Shown here one piece after another: positions 29,582-38,398 of a stretch of 64,000 nt of DNA. Each line of letters opens with the position of its first letter. Position 1 is the first letter of the stretch. Where the stretch lies: assembly GCF_014274685.1 (NCBI RefSeq), contig NZ_CP060393.1, positions 1,609,501 through 1,673,500 on the forward strand, read 5' to 3'. Both the position numbers and the translations under genes were made by a program. This stretch comes from Edaphobacter sp. 4G125 (GTDB lineage Bacteria > Acidobacteriota > Terriglobia > Terriglobales > Acidobacteriaceae). Below the pieces are notes generated by a model, which was given only the letters and a program-made list of their open reading frames with translations, did not search any database and was not told the origin of the DNA.

Positions 29582-29638
29582 AGATTTCTCAACTTCGCAG
29601 CGGACGATAAAACTGTCCTCTGCTGTGGTCGAAATGCC
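29582..29638 (-). repeat. Degenerate dispersed repeat, subfamily 2, copy 2
   Basis: AGATTTCTCAACTTCGC ... TGGTCGAAATGCCAG matches the layout of the element at 11923-11969, with a different middle. Located between tilS and the MutS-like gene. Orientation is arbitrary. Confidence 0.4.
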
Positions 29639-29642
29639 AGAC

Positions 29643-31424
29643 TTAGACGTCTAGTCCGATGAGACGCATCAGAGCAACTCCATTGCTCCGGGTGACAGGA
29701 CCATCGCGGAGAATGAAGTCGAACTTCATCTTTCCGTCGTCGATCTCGTCCTGGAAGTGCATGTTGTGGATGAGATTGCTGTGAAGTTGCGTAAGAGCGA
29801 GGTCGTGGGTGCTGATGAGGCCGATGGCAGATGTTTCAAGCAGCGAGTTCACGATGCCCTGGGCCCCGATGAGACGGTCACGCGAGTTGGTTCCTTGCAG
29901 CAGCTCATCCAGAAGGAAGAAGAGCGGAGGCTGCTGATTTGCTAGGTCGCGGACATGGCGAAGGCGTGTGATTTCAGCATAGAAGCGGGAATTGCCTTTC
30001 TGGAGGGAGTCGTTGACAAGAATGCTGGCGCCGATGCGTAGGGGTGTGAGCTGAAGCGAATGAGCGCGGACCGGCGCTCCGGCCATGGCGAGCACTGTAT
30101 TGATTCCCGCAGCGCGCATCAGAGTGCTTTTGCCAGACATATTTGAGCCGCTGATGAGAAGGATTCTGTGATCGCCGGTAAGAGCCAGATCGTTGCGAAC
30201 ACAGCGCGCATCGGGAATGAGTGGGTGTCCGAGACCCGTAGCCTGGAAATGAGGGGCGCTGGAGAGAAATTGCGGAAAGGGATCGGAGGGATGCTCGAAG
30301 CTGTAGGTTGCGAGTGAGAGAAGGGACTCCATCTCACCCACGGCGGCAAGACATTGCGGAACAACAGCGCCAAAGTGCCCCCGCCAGGAGTCGGCGATGA
30401 AGGCAAGCTGAACGGAATACAGAAAAGGGATGTCGATCAGCCGCATCAGCGGATTCTCGAGGGATTGAATGTACTGAACGATGATATCGAGGCGAGCGAT
30501 GGCGTGAGAGGCGGTGATCTGACGGGTGGAGAGACTCCTTTGCAGTTCCTTGAGGACTGGGGAGTCGAAGGTTTCCTTTTCGATGCGTGAGAGCAGACAG
30601 GAAAGCAGTTTGAGATCGGCAAAGGCATGTTCTGTTTGATGGAGGACAGACTGGACTCTGCTGCGATGGAGTAGGACAACGATTCCTTCGAGTAAAAGGA
30701 CGATGAAGAAGGGAGAGCGTTGGCCAGTTGTTCCCCAGAAGATCGCTGTTGCGATCATGAGGGCGACGAGAATGAGGCAGAGCCAGCGGACAAGAAGGTT
30801 AGTGAGTTGAAGGGGAGATTGTGCCCAGTGCATCAATGCATCGGGATGGACCGCGGCCTGGAGCTCTTTGCTGCAGGTAGCCATTTCTTCTCGAAAGTCG
30901 AGCCGGTCGCGAAGGTCGGTGATGGCCTGATGGCGTTGGTGAATCGCATCGAGGGAAGACGGTTCGAGCAGCCAGGAGGCAAGAGTGTCCTCGCCCATGC
31001 GGGTGCGCGCGACGGAGAGAAGTTCGAAGAGACTGCCTTGTCCGAAAATGTCGAGATCGGCGGCGTAGAGATGGTTAGAGATGTCGAAGCGGTCTCCGCG
31101 CTGACCAAGGCCATGCCAGCGGTCTTCGATGCGAGCAATGCCTTGGTTGTAGAAGTCGACAGCACGTTTGGCGATGGCCTGACGGTGCAGGATCTTTGCG
31201 TGATAGGCGGCGATAGCAATGAAGAGCAGAGCCGGCAACGCAACCCAGCCGAGAGCGAAGCTGTGGGAGCGGAGATAGATCCAGAGGACAGCTATCTGAG
31301 CAAGAACGAGGAGAAGACGAAGGTTTCCAAAGCGGATGTGAATTGCTTCAAGGTGCGCGACCCGAAGTTCGCGAGCTTTCAGCTGATGCAGGTACTGATC
31401 AGATGGAGATACGGATTGCGACAC
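29643..31424 (-). CDS. Membrane-associated MutS-like ATPase
   Basis: 593-residue protein with the ABC-type ATPase domain of MutS at the C-terminus: Walker A GSNMSGKSTLMR (about 425-436), NDSLQKGNSRFYAEI, Walker B FFLLDELLQGTNSRDR, and the STHD switch. The N-terminal mismatch-reading domains of MutS are replaced by two hydrophobic segments near the start (LRLLLVLAQIAVLWIYL, VALPALLFIAIAAY) and two more in the middle (LCLILVALMIATAIFW, FFIVLLLEGIVVLL), so it is probably membrane-bound and not classical MutS or MutS2. The frame extends to 31544, but that part overlaps the divergent GNAT gene. GTG at 31424 is a likely start, without a good ribosome site. Function unknown. Confidence 0.8.
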   Translation of the reverse strand: MSQSVSPSDQYLHQLKARELRVAHLEAIHIRFGNLRLLLVLAQIAVLWIYLRSHSFALGWVALPALLFIAIAAYHAKILHRQAIAKRAVDFYNQGIARIEDRWHGLGQRGDRFDISNHLYAADLDIFGQGSLFELLSVARTRMGEDTLASWLLEPSSLDAIHQRHQAITDLRDRLDFREEMATCSKELQAAVHPDALMHWAQSPLQLTNLLVRWLCLILVALMIATAIFWGTTGQRSPFFIVLLLEGIVVLLHRSRVQSVLHQTEHAFADLKLLSCLLSRIEKETFDSPVLKELQRSLSTRQITASHAIARLDIIVQYIQSLENPLMRLIDIPFLYSVQLAFIADSWRGHFGAVVPQCLAAVGEMESLLSLATYSFEHPSDPFPQFLSSAPHFQATGLGHPLIPDARCVRNDLALTGDHRILLISGSNMSGKSTLMRAAGINTVLAMAGAPVRAHSLQLTPLRIGASILVNDSLQKGNSRFYAEITRLRHVRDLANQQPPLFFLLDELLQGTNSRDRLIGAQGIVNSLLETSAIGLISTHDLALTQLHSNLIHNMHFQDEIDDGKMKFDFILRDGPVTRSNGVALMRLIGLDV

Positions 31425-31482
31425 AGAGTCATTATTACTCGTGCAGGAAGACAGAAATGTTTTGATTTCTATACATTGAAGA

Positions 31483-31962
31483 ATGTTCGAGACGAGAGTT
31501 GCAACGGTAGAGGATGCGGAGTTGATTGCTGAACATCGGCGCAAGATGTTTGCAGAGATGGGCGATAGCAGCGCGGAGCAGTTGCAGGCGATGAAGGAAA
31601 GCTTCGTTCCGTGGGTGCGAGAAAGGCTGGTGGATGGCCGTTATCTCGGATGGATTGTTTCTAATGGTGAAAAGGTGGTAGCAGGTGCGGGAGTGTGGTT
31701 CATGGATTTTCTGCCGCACTGGCGTGACCTGAATCCGCAGAGAGCATATCTGACAAACTTTTATGTCTCAGCTGAGATGCGTGGGCAAGGGCTGGCTCAC
31801 GGGCTGGTCAGAAGGGCGGTCGAGGCAGCGCAAACACGAGGGATCAAAGTGGTGATCCTTCATGCATCTTTAGCGGGACGGCCGATCTACGAGAGGAATG
31901 GGTTCAAGGCTTCGAATGAGATGATGCTGGATCTGGGTGGAGAGTCAGCGTTTGAGGATTGA
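31483..31962 (+). CDS. GNAT-family N-acetyltransferase
   Basis: 159-residue acetyl-CoA-dependent acetyltransferase. RVATVEDAELIAEHRRKMF opens the fold. LTNFYVSAEMRGQGLAHGLVRRAVEAA carries the Q/R-x-x-G-x-G/A coenzyme-binding loop, and VILHASLAGRPIYERNGF is the last strand-helix. It is divergent from the MutS-like gene and 54 bases upstream of ispD. A TATACA box lies only 7 bases before the ATG, so its message may be leaderless. The acceptor cannot be read from the sequence. Confidence 0.88.
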   Translation: MFETRVATVEDAELIAEHRRKMFAEMGDSSAEQLQAMKESFVPWVRERLVDGRYLGWIVSNGEKVVAGAGVWFMDFLPHWRDLNPQRAYLTNFYVSAEMRGQGLAHGLVRRAVEAAQTRGIKVVILHASLAGRPIYERNGFKASNEMMLDLGGESAFED

Positions 31963-31973
31963 GCGAGCCATGC

Positions 31974-32008
31974 CTTGTATACGATTTAACCGTTCTATCT
32001 TGTATACT
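31974..32008 (+). promoter_or_regulatory. Direct repeats and -10-like box just upstream of ispD
   Basis: CTTGTATAC occurs at 31974-31982 and again at 31999-32007. The second copy contains TATACT (32003-32008), nine bases from the ispD ATG, which would start transcription at or next to the ATG. No Shine-Dalgarno sequence is present. The repeats could also be a binding site. Confidence 0.45.
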
Positions 32009-32016
32009 TCGCGGTT

Positions 32017-32733
32017 ATGCGAGTTTTTGTCATTCTTCCGGCAGCGGGCATCGGTACGAGGATGGCTGCCGGAACTCATGGGGCTGCTCCGAAGCAGTTT
32101 TTGAGCATCGGCGGCGTGCCGGTTCTGGTGCGTTCTTTGAGGGCGTTTCTGGAAGTGCCGCGTGTGGATGTCGTGTGCGTGGCGGTGCGCGCCTCGGAGC
32201 GCGAGCGTGTAGAGGCGCAGATCAAGGAATTTGCCCTTGGACCGCGAGTGCGAGTGGTTGAGGGTGGCGACTCCCGGCAGGAGTCGGTCGGAAACGCGCT
32301 GGCGGCGTTGGAGTCGGCAGACGAGGATTTGGTGCTGGTGCACGACGCTGTCAGGCCGCTGATCGATGCAGCGACGATTGAACGGACGATCGAGGCAGTC
32401 GAGAAGCATGGTGCTGCGATTGTGGGTTTGCCTGCAGTCGATACGATCAAGCAGGTAGAACGTACAGCCGAGGGGGCAATTATTACGGCGACGATTCCGC
32501 GTGAGCGGGTTGTGCTAGCTCAGACTCCGCAGGGTGCTCGTGTCGGACTGCTGAGGGGTGCTTTCGCCGAAGCTGAAGCGGATGGTTTTGCAGGAACCGA
32601 TGAGGCAAGCTTGCTGGAGCGTGCTGGGATTGAGGTTGCTGTGGTGCCGGGATCGGCGAAGAACTTTAAGATCACTCAGCCGGGAGATATCGAGTTGGCG
32701 GAGTTTTATTTGAAGCAGGCAGGTGCGCGATGA
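32017..32733 (+). CDS. ispD: 2-C-methyl-D-erythritol 4-phosphate cytidylyltransferase
   Basis: Third step of the MEP isoprenoid pathway, joining CTP to methylerythritol phosphate. 238 residues. The nucleotide-binding start ILPAAGIGTRMAAG, then APKQFLSIGGVPVLVRSLRAF, VVEGGDSRQESVGNAL, LVHDAVRPLI, TIPRERVVLAQTPQG and FAGTDEASLLERAG are canonical. The gene overlaps ispF by four bases (ATGA), a common ispD-ispF arrangement. The upstream context suggests a leaderless message. Firm identification. Confidence 0.97.
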   Translation: MRVFVILPAAGIGTRMAAGTHGAAPKQFLSIGGVPVLVRSLRAFLEVPRVDVVCVAVRASERERVEAQIKEFALGPRVRVVEGGDSRQESVGNALAALESADEDLVLVHDAVRPLIDAATIERTIEAVEKHGAAIVGLPAVDTIKQVERTAEGAIITATIPRERVVLAQTPQGARVGLLRGAFAEAEADGFAGTDEASLLERAGIEVAVVPGSAKNFKITQPGDIELAEFYLKQAGAR

Positions 32734-33347
32734 GCATGAGAATTGGTTATGGGTTTGATTCACATGCATTCAAGCCGGGTGTGCCGTTGGTGATTGGTGG
32801 ATTGCCGATCGAGCATCCCGAAGGATTGGCAGGGCACTCGGACGGCGATGTGTTGCTGCATGCAATTACGGATGCGTTGCTAGGCGCGGTTTCTGCAGGG
32901 GATATCGGGACATTCTTTCCACCGAGCGATCCGCGTTGGAAAGGTGCGGCGTCCGACATCTTTTTACGGACGGCTCTTGAAGAGGTTGCGACAGCGGGAT
33001 ACAAGATCGTGAATATCGATACTGTGCTGGTGATGGCAAAGCCGAAGATTGTGCCCATTGCCGGTGAGTTGAGGGAGCGCGTAGCCCAGCTGCTCGGGGT
33101 TAAGCCGGGGGAAGTAGGGATTAAGGCGAAGACCCCGGAAGGGCTTAATCAGGACCATGTGGCCGTTGCTCATGCCGCTGTGCTGCTGGAGAGTGTGAAG
33201 CTGGTCGATCCTCCGGCGAAGCTGACTGCAACGGCGGATGTGGATGACGATATCGATGAGGTCGTCAAAGGATTGGTCGGTGGGGCGCACGATATGTCAG
33301 CGCTGGGTCGAAAGCGTCCGGCCTTCGATACAGACGATCTAACCTAA
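32730..33347 (+). CDS. ispF: 2-C-methyl-D-erythritol 2,4-cyclodiphosphate synthase
   Basis: Fifth step of the MEP pathway, cyclising CDP-methylerythritol phosphate to the cyclodiphosphate with loss of CMP. Zinc ligands GYGFDSHAF (D and H) and AGHSDGDVLLHAITDALLGA are present, with DIGTFFPPSDPRWKGA, NIDTVLVMAKPKI and KAKTPEGL. The trimeric enzyme is normally about 160 residues. This one, 205, has a C-terminal acidic extension of about 45 residues (TADVDDDIDEVVKGLVG ...) that is not needed for the core fold. ATG overlaps the ispD stop, implying coupling. Confidence 0.96.
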   Translation: MSMRIGYGFDSHAFKPGVPLVIGGLPIEHPEGLAGHSDGDVLLHAITDALLGAVSAGDIGTFFPPSDPRWKGAASDIFLRTALEEVATAGYKIVNIDTVLVMAKPKIVPIAGELRERVAQLLGVKPGEVGIKAKTPEGLNQDHVAVAHAAVLLESVKLVDPPAKLTATADVDDDIDEVVKGLVGGAHDMSALGRKRPAFDTDDLT

Positions 33348-33356
33348 TACCACTGC

Positions 33357-33376
33357 GGCCGCGGTCATCCGCGGCC
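33357..33376. terminator. Hairpin between ispF and the O-methyltransferase gene
   Basis: GGCCGCGG (33357-33364) and its complement (33369-33376) with a TCAT loop, between two converging genes. No long T-run. Confidence 0.55.
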
Positions 33377-33383
33377 ACCAAGT

Positions 33384-34049
33384 TTATTTCGCAATTGCCA
33401 TGGCGAAGCCGTCGTAGCCTTTTACTCCAACGGTCTGGATGGCGGTGGCGTCCAGTTGCGGGTGGCTGCCGAGGCGTTCTAAAAAGGTACGGGTTCCGGT
33501 GACTCCGGCGTCGCGACTGTTGCCATCGACGATGGCGCCGTCGCGGACGACATTATCGGCGATGATCAGGGTGCCAGGGCGGGAAAACTTCACAGCCCAG
33601 TCGAGATAGTTCGGATTGTTGGGTTTGTCGGCGTCGAGAAAGATGAAGTCGAATGGCGCGGGTTTTTCGGCGTGGAGCGCGGCAAGAGAGTCGAGCGCCG
33701 GGCCAACGCGGATATCCACCAGCGAAGAGAGGCCAGCGCGCTGGATATTGGAGCGGGCGACGGTGGCGTGCTTCGGGCTCAGCTCGAGGGTGATGAGCTG
33801 ACCGTCCTTGGGGAGCGCGCGGGCGAGCCAGATGCTGGAGTAGCCGCCCAGGGTTCCGATCTCAAGGATACGGCGCGCTCCCTGAACGCGGGCGAGCAGA
33901 TGCAGCAGCTTGCCCTGGTTGGGCGCGACGTCGATTGCAGGCAGGCCGGCGCAGGCGTTGGCTTCGAGCGCCTCTTCAATGCGCTGATCGGGATGAACAA
34001 GAGTGTCTGCGAGGTAGCGGTCGACGGCGTTCCAGAGGTTCTGATCCAT
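33384..34049 (-). CDS. SAM-dependent O-methyltransferase (COMT-like, family 3)
   Basis: 221-residue cytosolic methyltransferase. ILEIGTLGGYSSIWLARAL is motif I. LITLELSPKHATVARSN, FDFIFLDADKPNNPNYLDWA (catalytic/metal Asp region) and GTLIIADNVVRDGAI follow in the order of catechol-type O-methyltransferases. The frame is open to 34919, but the upstream portion is antisense to the divergent M14 gene, so ATG at 34049 is chosen. Divergent from the M14 gene. Substrate unknown. Confidence 0.9.
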   Translation of the reverse strand: MDQNLWNAVDRYLADTLVHPDQRIEEALEANACAGLPAIDVAPNQGKLLHLLARVQGARRILEIGTLGGYSSIWLARALPKDGQLITLELSPKHATVARSNIQRAGLSSLVDIRVGPALDSLAALHAEKPAPFDFIFLDADKPNNPNYLDWAVKFSRPGTLIIADNVVRDGAIVDGNSRDAGVTGTRTFLERLGSHPQLDATAIQTVGVKGYDGFAMAIAK

Positions 34050-34115
34050 ATAGCCAAGATAGAGTTTTGCCGTCAGGGGAGCAAGCAGGGTGCTAGCGTG
34101 TGTACGAGGGTAATG

Positions 34116-35993
34116 ATGCGAATTCGGTGGAGCGTGGCAGCAGTAGCAGCGATCGCGAGTATGGTGTATGGGCAGACGGTGGCCCATCCAAGATTGACAG
34201 ATGCACCGACGGTAGCACCGTGTACCGTTCAAGGCGAGTGGGCGACTCCTGCGGAAAAGAACTGCTATGCCACTACGCCGGACTATGCAGGGACGATGGC
34301 TTATCTGAAGCGCGTGCAAGTAGCGGCTCCGGGACAGGTGAAGATCGAGCCTTTCGGAAAGACCGGCGAGGGACGTGAACTGGACATCGTAATCGCTTCG
34401 CGCGATGGGGTCTTTGATCCTGCCGCGATTCATGCGGCGAAGAGGCCGATTGTTCTGGTGCAGAATTCGATTCATGCAGGCGAGATGGATGGTAAAGATG
34501 CGTGTCTGGCTCTGTTGCGCGACATGGTGATCACGAGGTCGAAGGCCAGCCTGCTGGAACGCGCGGTATTTGTGTTTATCCCGATGTATAACGCCGATGG
34601 GCATGAACGCAGGAGCCGCTATAACCGCATCAATCAGGATGGTCCGCAGGAGATGGGGTGGCGCGGCAATGGAACCAACCTGAACTTGAACCGCGACTAC
34701 CTGAAGGCCGATGCTCCCGAGACGCGAGCATTTATGGCGATGTTTCATCGCTGGCTGCCGGACTTCTTTGTCGACGATCACGTGACCGATGGAGCGGACT
34801 ATCAATACGACGTGACCTTTACGATCGATGATGGGCCGAATCTTCCGACGGCAACGGCGAAGTGGGTCGATGATGTGGCGACGCCGACACTCGAGAGATA
34901 TGTCGATGAGCACGGACATCTAGCTTCGCCCACCTACATCACGCTGGCGAACGATAACGATCCGGCACAAGGGCTGGGATTTAACGATAATCCCCCGCGG
35001 TATTCCACCGGTTACATGATCCTCGAAGGGCGTCCAGGGATGCTTGTCGAGTTGCATATGTTGAAGGACTACAAGACGCGTGTGACAGGAAACTATGAGA
35101 TCCTGTCTGGGCTGATGGAGCTTGTGAATCGCGATGCCGACAAGCTGATCGCGTTGAATGCGGCTGCGGATCGAGAGGCCGAAACGATGGGCGCGCATCC
35201 GTTGAGCAATGTGAAGTATCCTCTGGCCTTGGCGTGGGGAGGACAAACGACACCCTTTCTGTTTCGCGGTTACAAATACACGCGTGAGCTGAGTGCAGTT
35301 TCAGGAGCGATGTGGGTGCGGTATACGCATGAGCCGTGGAGCGTTTCGCTGCCTGCGCAGACAGGATATAAGGTGACGGCGGAGGCGGCTGCTCCGGCGG
35401 CATACATCATTCCGGCGCAGTGGACGCAGGTGGTCGACGTGTTGGCGGCGCACCAGGTGGAGATGACGCGAACGATGGCTCCGTGGAGCGGGACGGTGGA
35501 GACCTATCGCTGCGCAGGGATGGCATGGCAGGAGCCGCCCTTCGAAGGACGGCATCCGACTTTCAATGGGGAAGCTCAGCACGATCCTGGGAAATTCGGC
35601 AGTTGCGTGCTGGTGCGGGAGAAGTTGGATTTTCCTGCTGGTTCCGTTGTGGTGAGGCTGAACCAGAGGCTGTCGCGGGTCGCGATGGCGTGGTTGGAGC
35701 CGGCGGCTCCGGATTCGGCGATGCAGTGGGGCTTCTTCGACTCGATTTTTGAGCAGAAGGAGTACGGAGAAGCCTACGTGCTGGAAGAACTGGCGCGAGA
35801 GATGATGGCGAAAGATCCAAGACTGAAAGCAGAGTTCGAGAAGAAGGTTACGAGCGATCCTGCGTTTGCAGGAAGCCCACAGGCTCGGTTGGAGTTCTTC
35901 TACGAGCGATCTCCGTGGTATGCAGCGAATCGAATTGGGCTGTATCCAGTAGGAAGGTTGAGCAATCTGGATGGAGTTCCAGTCGCGAAATGA
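34116..35993 (+). CDS. Secreted M14-family metallocarboxypeptidase
   Basis: 625-residue exported zinc peptidase. Signal peptide RIRWSVAAVAAIASMVYGQ. The zinc motif H120-x-x-E123 is in NSIHAGEMDGKDA. Substrate/metal region PMYNADGHERRSRYN and NLNLNRDYLKADAPETRAFM are typical of M14, and the third His is probably in FVDDHVTDG. About 300 extra C-terminal residues form additional domains. Two adjacent ATGs (34113, 34116) start the frame. GAGGG at 34106-34110 fits 34116 best. The M14 fold is clear. Substrate preference is not. Confidence 0.88.
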   Translation: MRIRWSVAAVAAIASMVYGQTVAHPRLTDAPTVAPCTVQGEWATPAEKNCYATTPDYAGTMAYLKRVQVAAPGQVKIEPFGKTGEGRELDIVIASRDGVFDPAAIHAAKRPIVLVQNSIHAGEMDGKDACLALLRDMVITRSKASLLERAVFVFIPMYNADGHERRSRYNRINQDGPQEMGWRGNGTNLNLNRDYLKADAPETRAFMAMFHRWLPDFFVDDHVTDGADYQYDVTFTIDDGPNLPTATAKWVDDVATPTLERYVDEHGHLASPTYITLANDNDPAQGLGFNDNPPRYSTGYMILEGRPGMLVELHMLKDYKTRVTGNYEILSGLMELVNRDADKLIALNAAADREAETMGAHPLSNVKYPLALAWGGQTTPFLFRGYKYTRELSAVSGAMWVRYTHEPWSVSLPAQTGYKVTAEAAAPAAYIIPAQWTQVVDVLAAHQVEMTRTMAPWSGTVETYRCAGMAWQEPPFEGRHPTFNGEAQHDPGKFGSCVLVREKLDFPAGSVVVRLNQRLSRVAMAWLEPAAPDSAMQWGFFDSIFEQKEYGEAYVLEELAREMMAKDPRLKAEFEKKVTSDPAFAGSPQARLEFFYERSPWYAANRIGLYPVGRLSNLDGVPVAK

Positions 35994-36048
35994 GCCTACT
36001 GCTGTAGACTACGGTACGTCCAAATCTCCTCCTCGTGAAGGTGAGTGA

Positions 36049-37983
36049 ATGAAAGCAGGGCTTTGTTTTGCTGCAGGCTTGTTTCTAACGGGAATCTCAA
36101 GTGCAATCGCACAAGCTCCGGCTGCTTCTGACGATTTTGTTCGAACACATTATGCGAAGTACGAGTACCGCATTCCGATGCGTGATGGTGCAAAGATGTT
36201 TGCCGCCGTATATGTGCCGAAGATGGGTGCATTTAAGGATCCGGGGCCGTATCCGTTCCTGATGACGAAGACTCCTTATAGCTGCGGGCCTTATGGCGTG
36301 GATAACTTTCCGCAGCGAGTCGGACCGAGTCGGGAATTGATGGAATCCGGTTACATCTTCGTCTGTGAAGATGCACGGGGGCGTAATGCCAGCGAGGGCG
36401 TCTTCCAGGAGATGAATGTACACATTGACGATAAGAAATCGCCGAAGGACGTGGATGAGTCGAGCGATATGTATGACACGGTCGAGTTTCTTCTGAAGAA
36501 TGTTCCGAACAATAACGGCAAGGTTGGAATCACCGGCATCAGCTATCCGGGCTTCTATACCTCGGCGAGCATTATTGATTCTCATCCTGCGATCAAAGCG
36601 GCGAGTCCGCAGGCTCCGATGTCGGACCTGTTCTTCAATGATGATGCCTACCACGGTGGTACGTTCATGTTGAGCGCGAACTACGGGTTCTATCGCAACT
36701 TCTACCCACAGAAGAATCCAGTCATCCCTGCTGCAAGATCTGGAGGGCATGAAGCTTCGAGCAGCGAGAACCCTGACAGCTATGCAATGCTACTGGCTGC
36801 AGGACCGACGGGAAATCTGGACACTGGCAAAGAATATCTGGATGGGAAGAACTGGTTGTTCCACGACCAGCTGGCGCATACGGCTTATGACGATTACTGG
36901 CAGAAGCGTGATCTTTCGCGTCATATGAAGAATGTTCATGCGGCGACGATGGAGGTCGGCGGCTGGTTTGATGCCGAGGATTTGTCAGGGCCCTTCAAGA
37001 CTTTCCATGCAATCGATCAATACAACCCCGGCAATCAAAACACGCTGGTGGTTGGTCCGTGGACCCATGGCGGATGGTCGCGCGGAGATGGGGATCATCT
37101 TGGCGATGTGATCTTCAATGCGAAGACCGGGGTGTTCTATCGCGAGAAGATTGAGTTTCCGTTCTTTGAACACTATTTGAAGGACAAGCCCGAATCGGCA
37201 TTGCCGAAGGCATACGTCTTCGAGACAGGAACCAATGTCTGGAGAACCTACGACGCGTGGCCTCCGAAGCAGGCGACAGCAAAGACGCTTTACTTCCATG
37301 CCGATGGCAAACTGAGCTTCGATCCGCCGACCGAGAAGACGGGAGTCGATGAGTATGTGAGCGATCCGGCGCATCCGGTGCCATTTGTTGGATACCCGAC
37401 CGATACGGTTCCGCAGCGGTACATGGCCGATGATCAGCGGTTCGCTACGACGAGATCGGATGTGCTGGTTTATGAATCGGAGCCGTTGACTGAGGATGTG
37501 ACGATCTCTGGACCGGTGAGACCAAAACTGAAGATCGCCTCGACGGGAACGGATGCAGACTTTGTGGTGAAGCTGATCGATGTGTATCCATATGACTATT
37601 CCAATCCGGAGGGAACCGAGTCTGGCAATAAGCGCGTTCTCGGTGCTGCTCCACTGGTGATGGGAGGGTATCAGCAGCTGGTGCGAGGCGAACCGATGAG
37701 AGCGAAGTTCCGCGATTCATGGGAGAAGCCGACGCCGCTTACCCCAGGAAAAATCACAACGGTCAATAGCGAGATGCCGGATGTGAACCACACCTTCCGA
37801 GTTGGCCATCGGATCATGGTGCAGGTGCAGAGCTCGTGGTTTCCGCTGATTGATCGGAACCCGCAGACGTTTACCGATATTCCGACTGCAAAGCCGGAGC
37901 AGTTTGTGAAGGCGACGGAGAGTGTGTACCGGAATTCGTCGGCAGCGAGTGGAGTCGAAGTGCTAGTGCTACCGAAGCCCTAA
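36049..37983 (+). CDS. Secreted CocE/NonD-family serine hydrolase (S15-like acylase)
   Basis: 644-residue exported alpha/beta hydrolase of the CocE/X-Pro-dipeptidyl-peptidase family (glutaryl-7-ACA acylase, alpha-amino-acid ester hydrolase). Signal peptide FAAGLFLTGISSAIAQA. Catalytic Ser165 lies in GITGISYPGF, Asp308 in GGWFDAED and His340 in GPWTHGGW. The C-terminal jelly-roll domain (VTISGPVRPKLKIASTGTDA ... GHRIMVQVQSSWFPLIDRNP) is typical. It follows the M14 gene by 55 bases on the same strand and may share its transcript, suggesting joint peptide use. A strong hairpin terminator lies about 100 bases downstream. Confidence 0.93.
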   Translation: MKAGLCFAAGLFLTGISSAIAQAPAASDDFVRTHYAKYEYRIPMRDGAKMFAAVYVPKMGAFKDPGPYPFLMTKTPYSCGPYGVDNFPQRVGPSRELMESGYIFVCEDARGRNASEGVFQEMNVHIDDKKSPKDVDESSDMYDTVEFLLKNVPNNNGKVGITGISYPGFYTSASIIDSHPAIKAASPQAPMSDLFFNDDAYHGGTFMLSANYGFYRNFYPQKNPVIPAARSGGHEASSSENPDSYAMLLAAGPTGNLDTGKEYLDGKNWLFHDQLAHTAYDDYWQKRDLSRHMKNVHAATMEVGGWFDAEDLSGPFKTFHAIDQYNPGNQNTLVVGPWTHGGWSRGDGDHLGDVIFNAKTGVFYREKIEFPFFEHYLKDKPESALPKAYVFETGTNVWRTYDAWPPKQATAKTLYFHADGKLSFDPPTEKTGVDEYVSDPAHPVPFVGYPTDTVPQRYMADDQRFATTRSDVLVYESEPLTEDVTISGPVRPKLKIASTGTDADFVVKLIDVYPYDYSNPEGTESGNKRVLGAAPLVMGGYQQLVRGEPMRAKFRDSWEKPTPLTPGKITTVNSEMPDVNHTFRVGHRIMVQVQSSWFPLIDRNPQTFTDIPTAKPEQFVKATESVYRNSSAASGVEVLVLPKP

Positions 37984-38085
37984 CCCCTGTATATCCAGCA
38001 AAGTATTCATAAATAATGATTTAGAGTCGTACTTGTTCTGTAAAGTATTCAAAACACTAGGCACACTTTGTAAAGTGCAGATTCT

Positions 38086-38127
38086 CAAAGAGAAAGCCCG
38101 AGCTTGAGTGCCCGGGCTTTCTCTTTG
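38086..38127 (+). terminator. Intrinsic terminator downstream of the CocE gene
   Basis: A perfect 15-bp stem (38086-38100 with 38113-38127) with a 12-nt loop. A-rich and T-rich ends fit termination on either strand. Confidence 0.85.
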
Positions 38128-38257
38128 TCTGATGGTTCTATTTTAGCTGGTCGAGTGGAATGATTTAGCACTTTGTGGATGGCTGAATGTGTTTGTTTTT
38201 GTTCGGCTTACCGACTTTTTAATAAGATGTGGGCTTGACAGAGTATTTATTGACATC

Positions 38258-38398
38258 ACAGGCAGGCCCACAAAGACTCTTTACATCTCGCTGATTGCCG
38301 GTTTGCTGCGCAACGCAAGTCTGCGTGAAGGCACGCAAGGCGTGCCGCGTTCGACCTATTGCTTCCAGCACATCTACGCCACGCTCCGCACTGGACGG
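38258..38398 (+). pseudogene. Relic of a tyrosine recombinase / phage-type integrase
   Basis: A translated stretch reads GRPTKTLYISLIAGLLRNAS, then VPRSTYCFQHIYATLRTG. This resembles the region around the conserved R-H of tyrosine recombinases (typically ...YSFRHTYATLRL...), but the first Arg is replaced by Gln, and neither the catalytic Tyr region nor the N-terminal domains are found. It sits in an open frame (38189-38506) that otherwise has no coding character. Degenerate and non-functional if real. The call rests on one motif, so it is tentative. Confidence 0.4.

Noticed and set aside
33384..34919. 511-codon version of the O-methyltransferase gene
   Set aside because: The first ~290 residues are antisense to the M14 gene. 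Only the part from 34049 has methyltransferase motifs.
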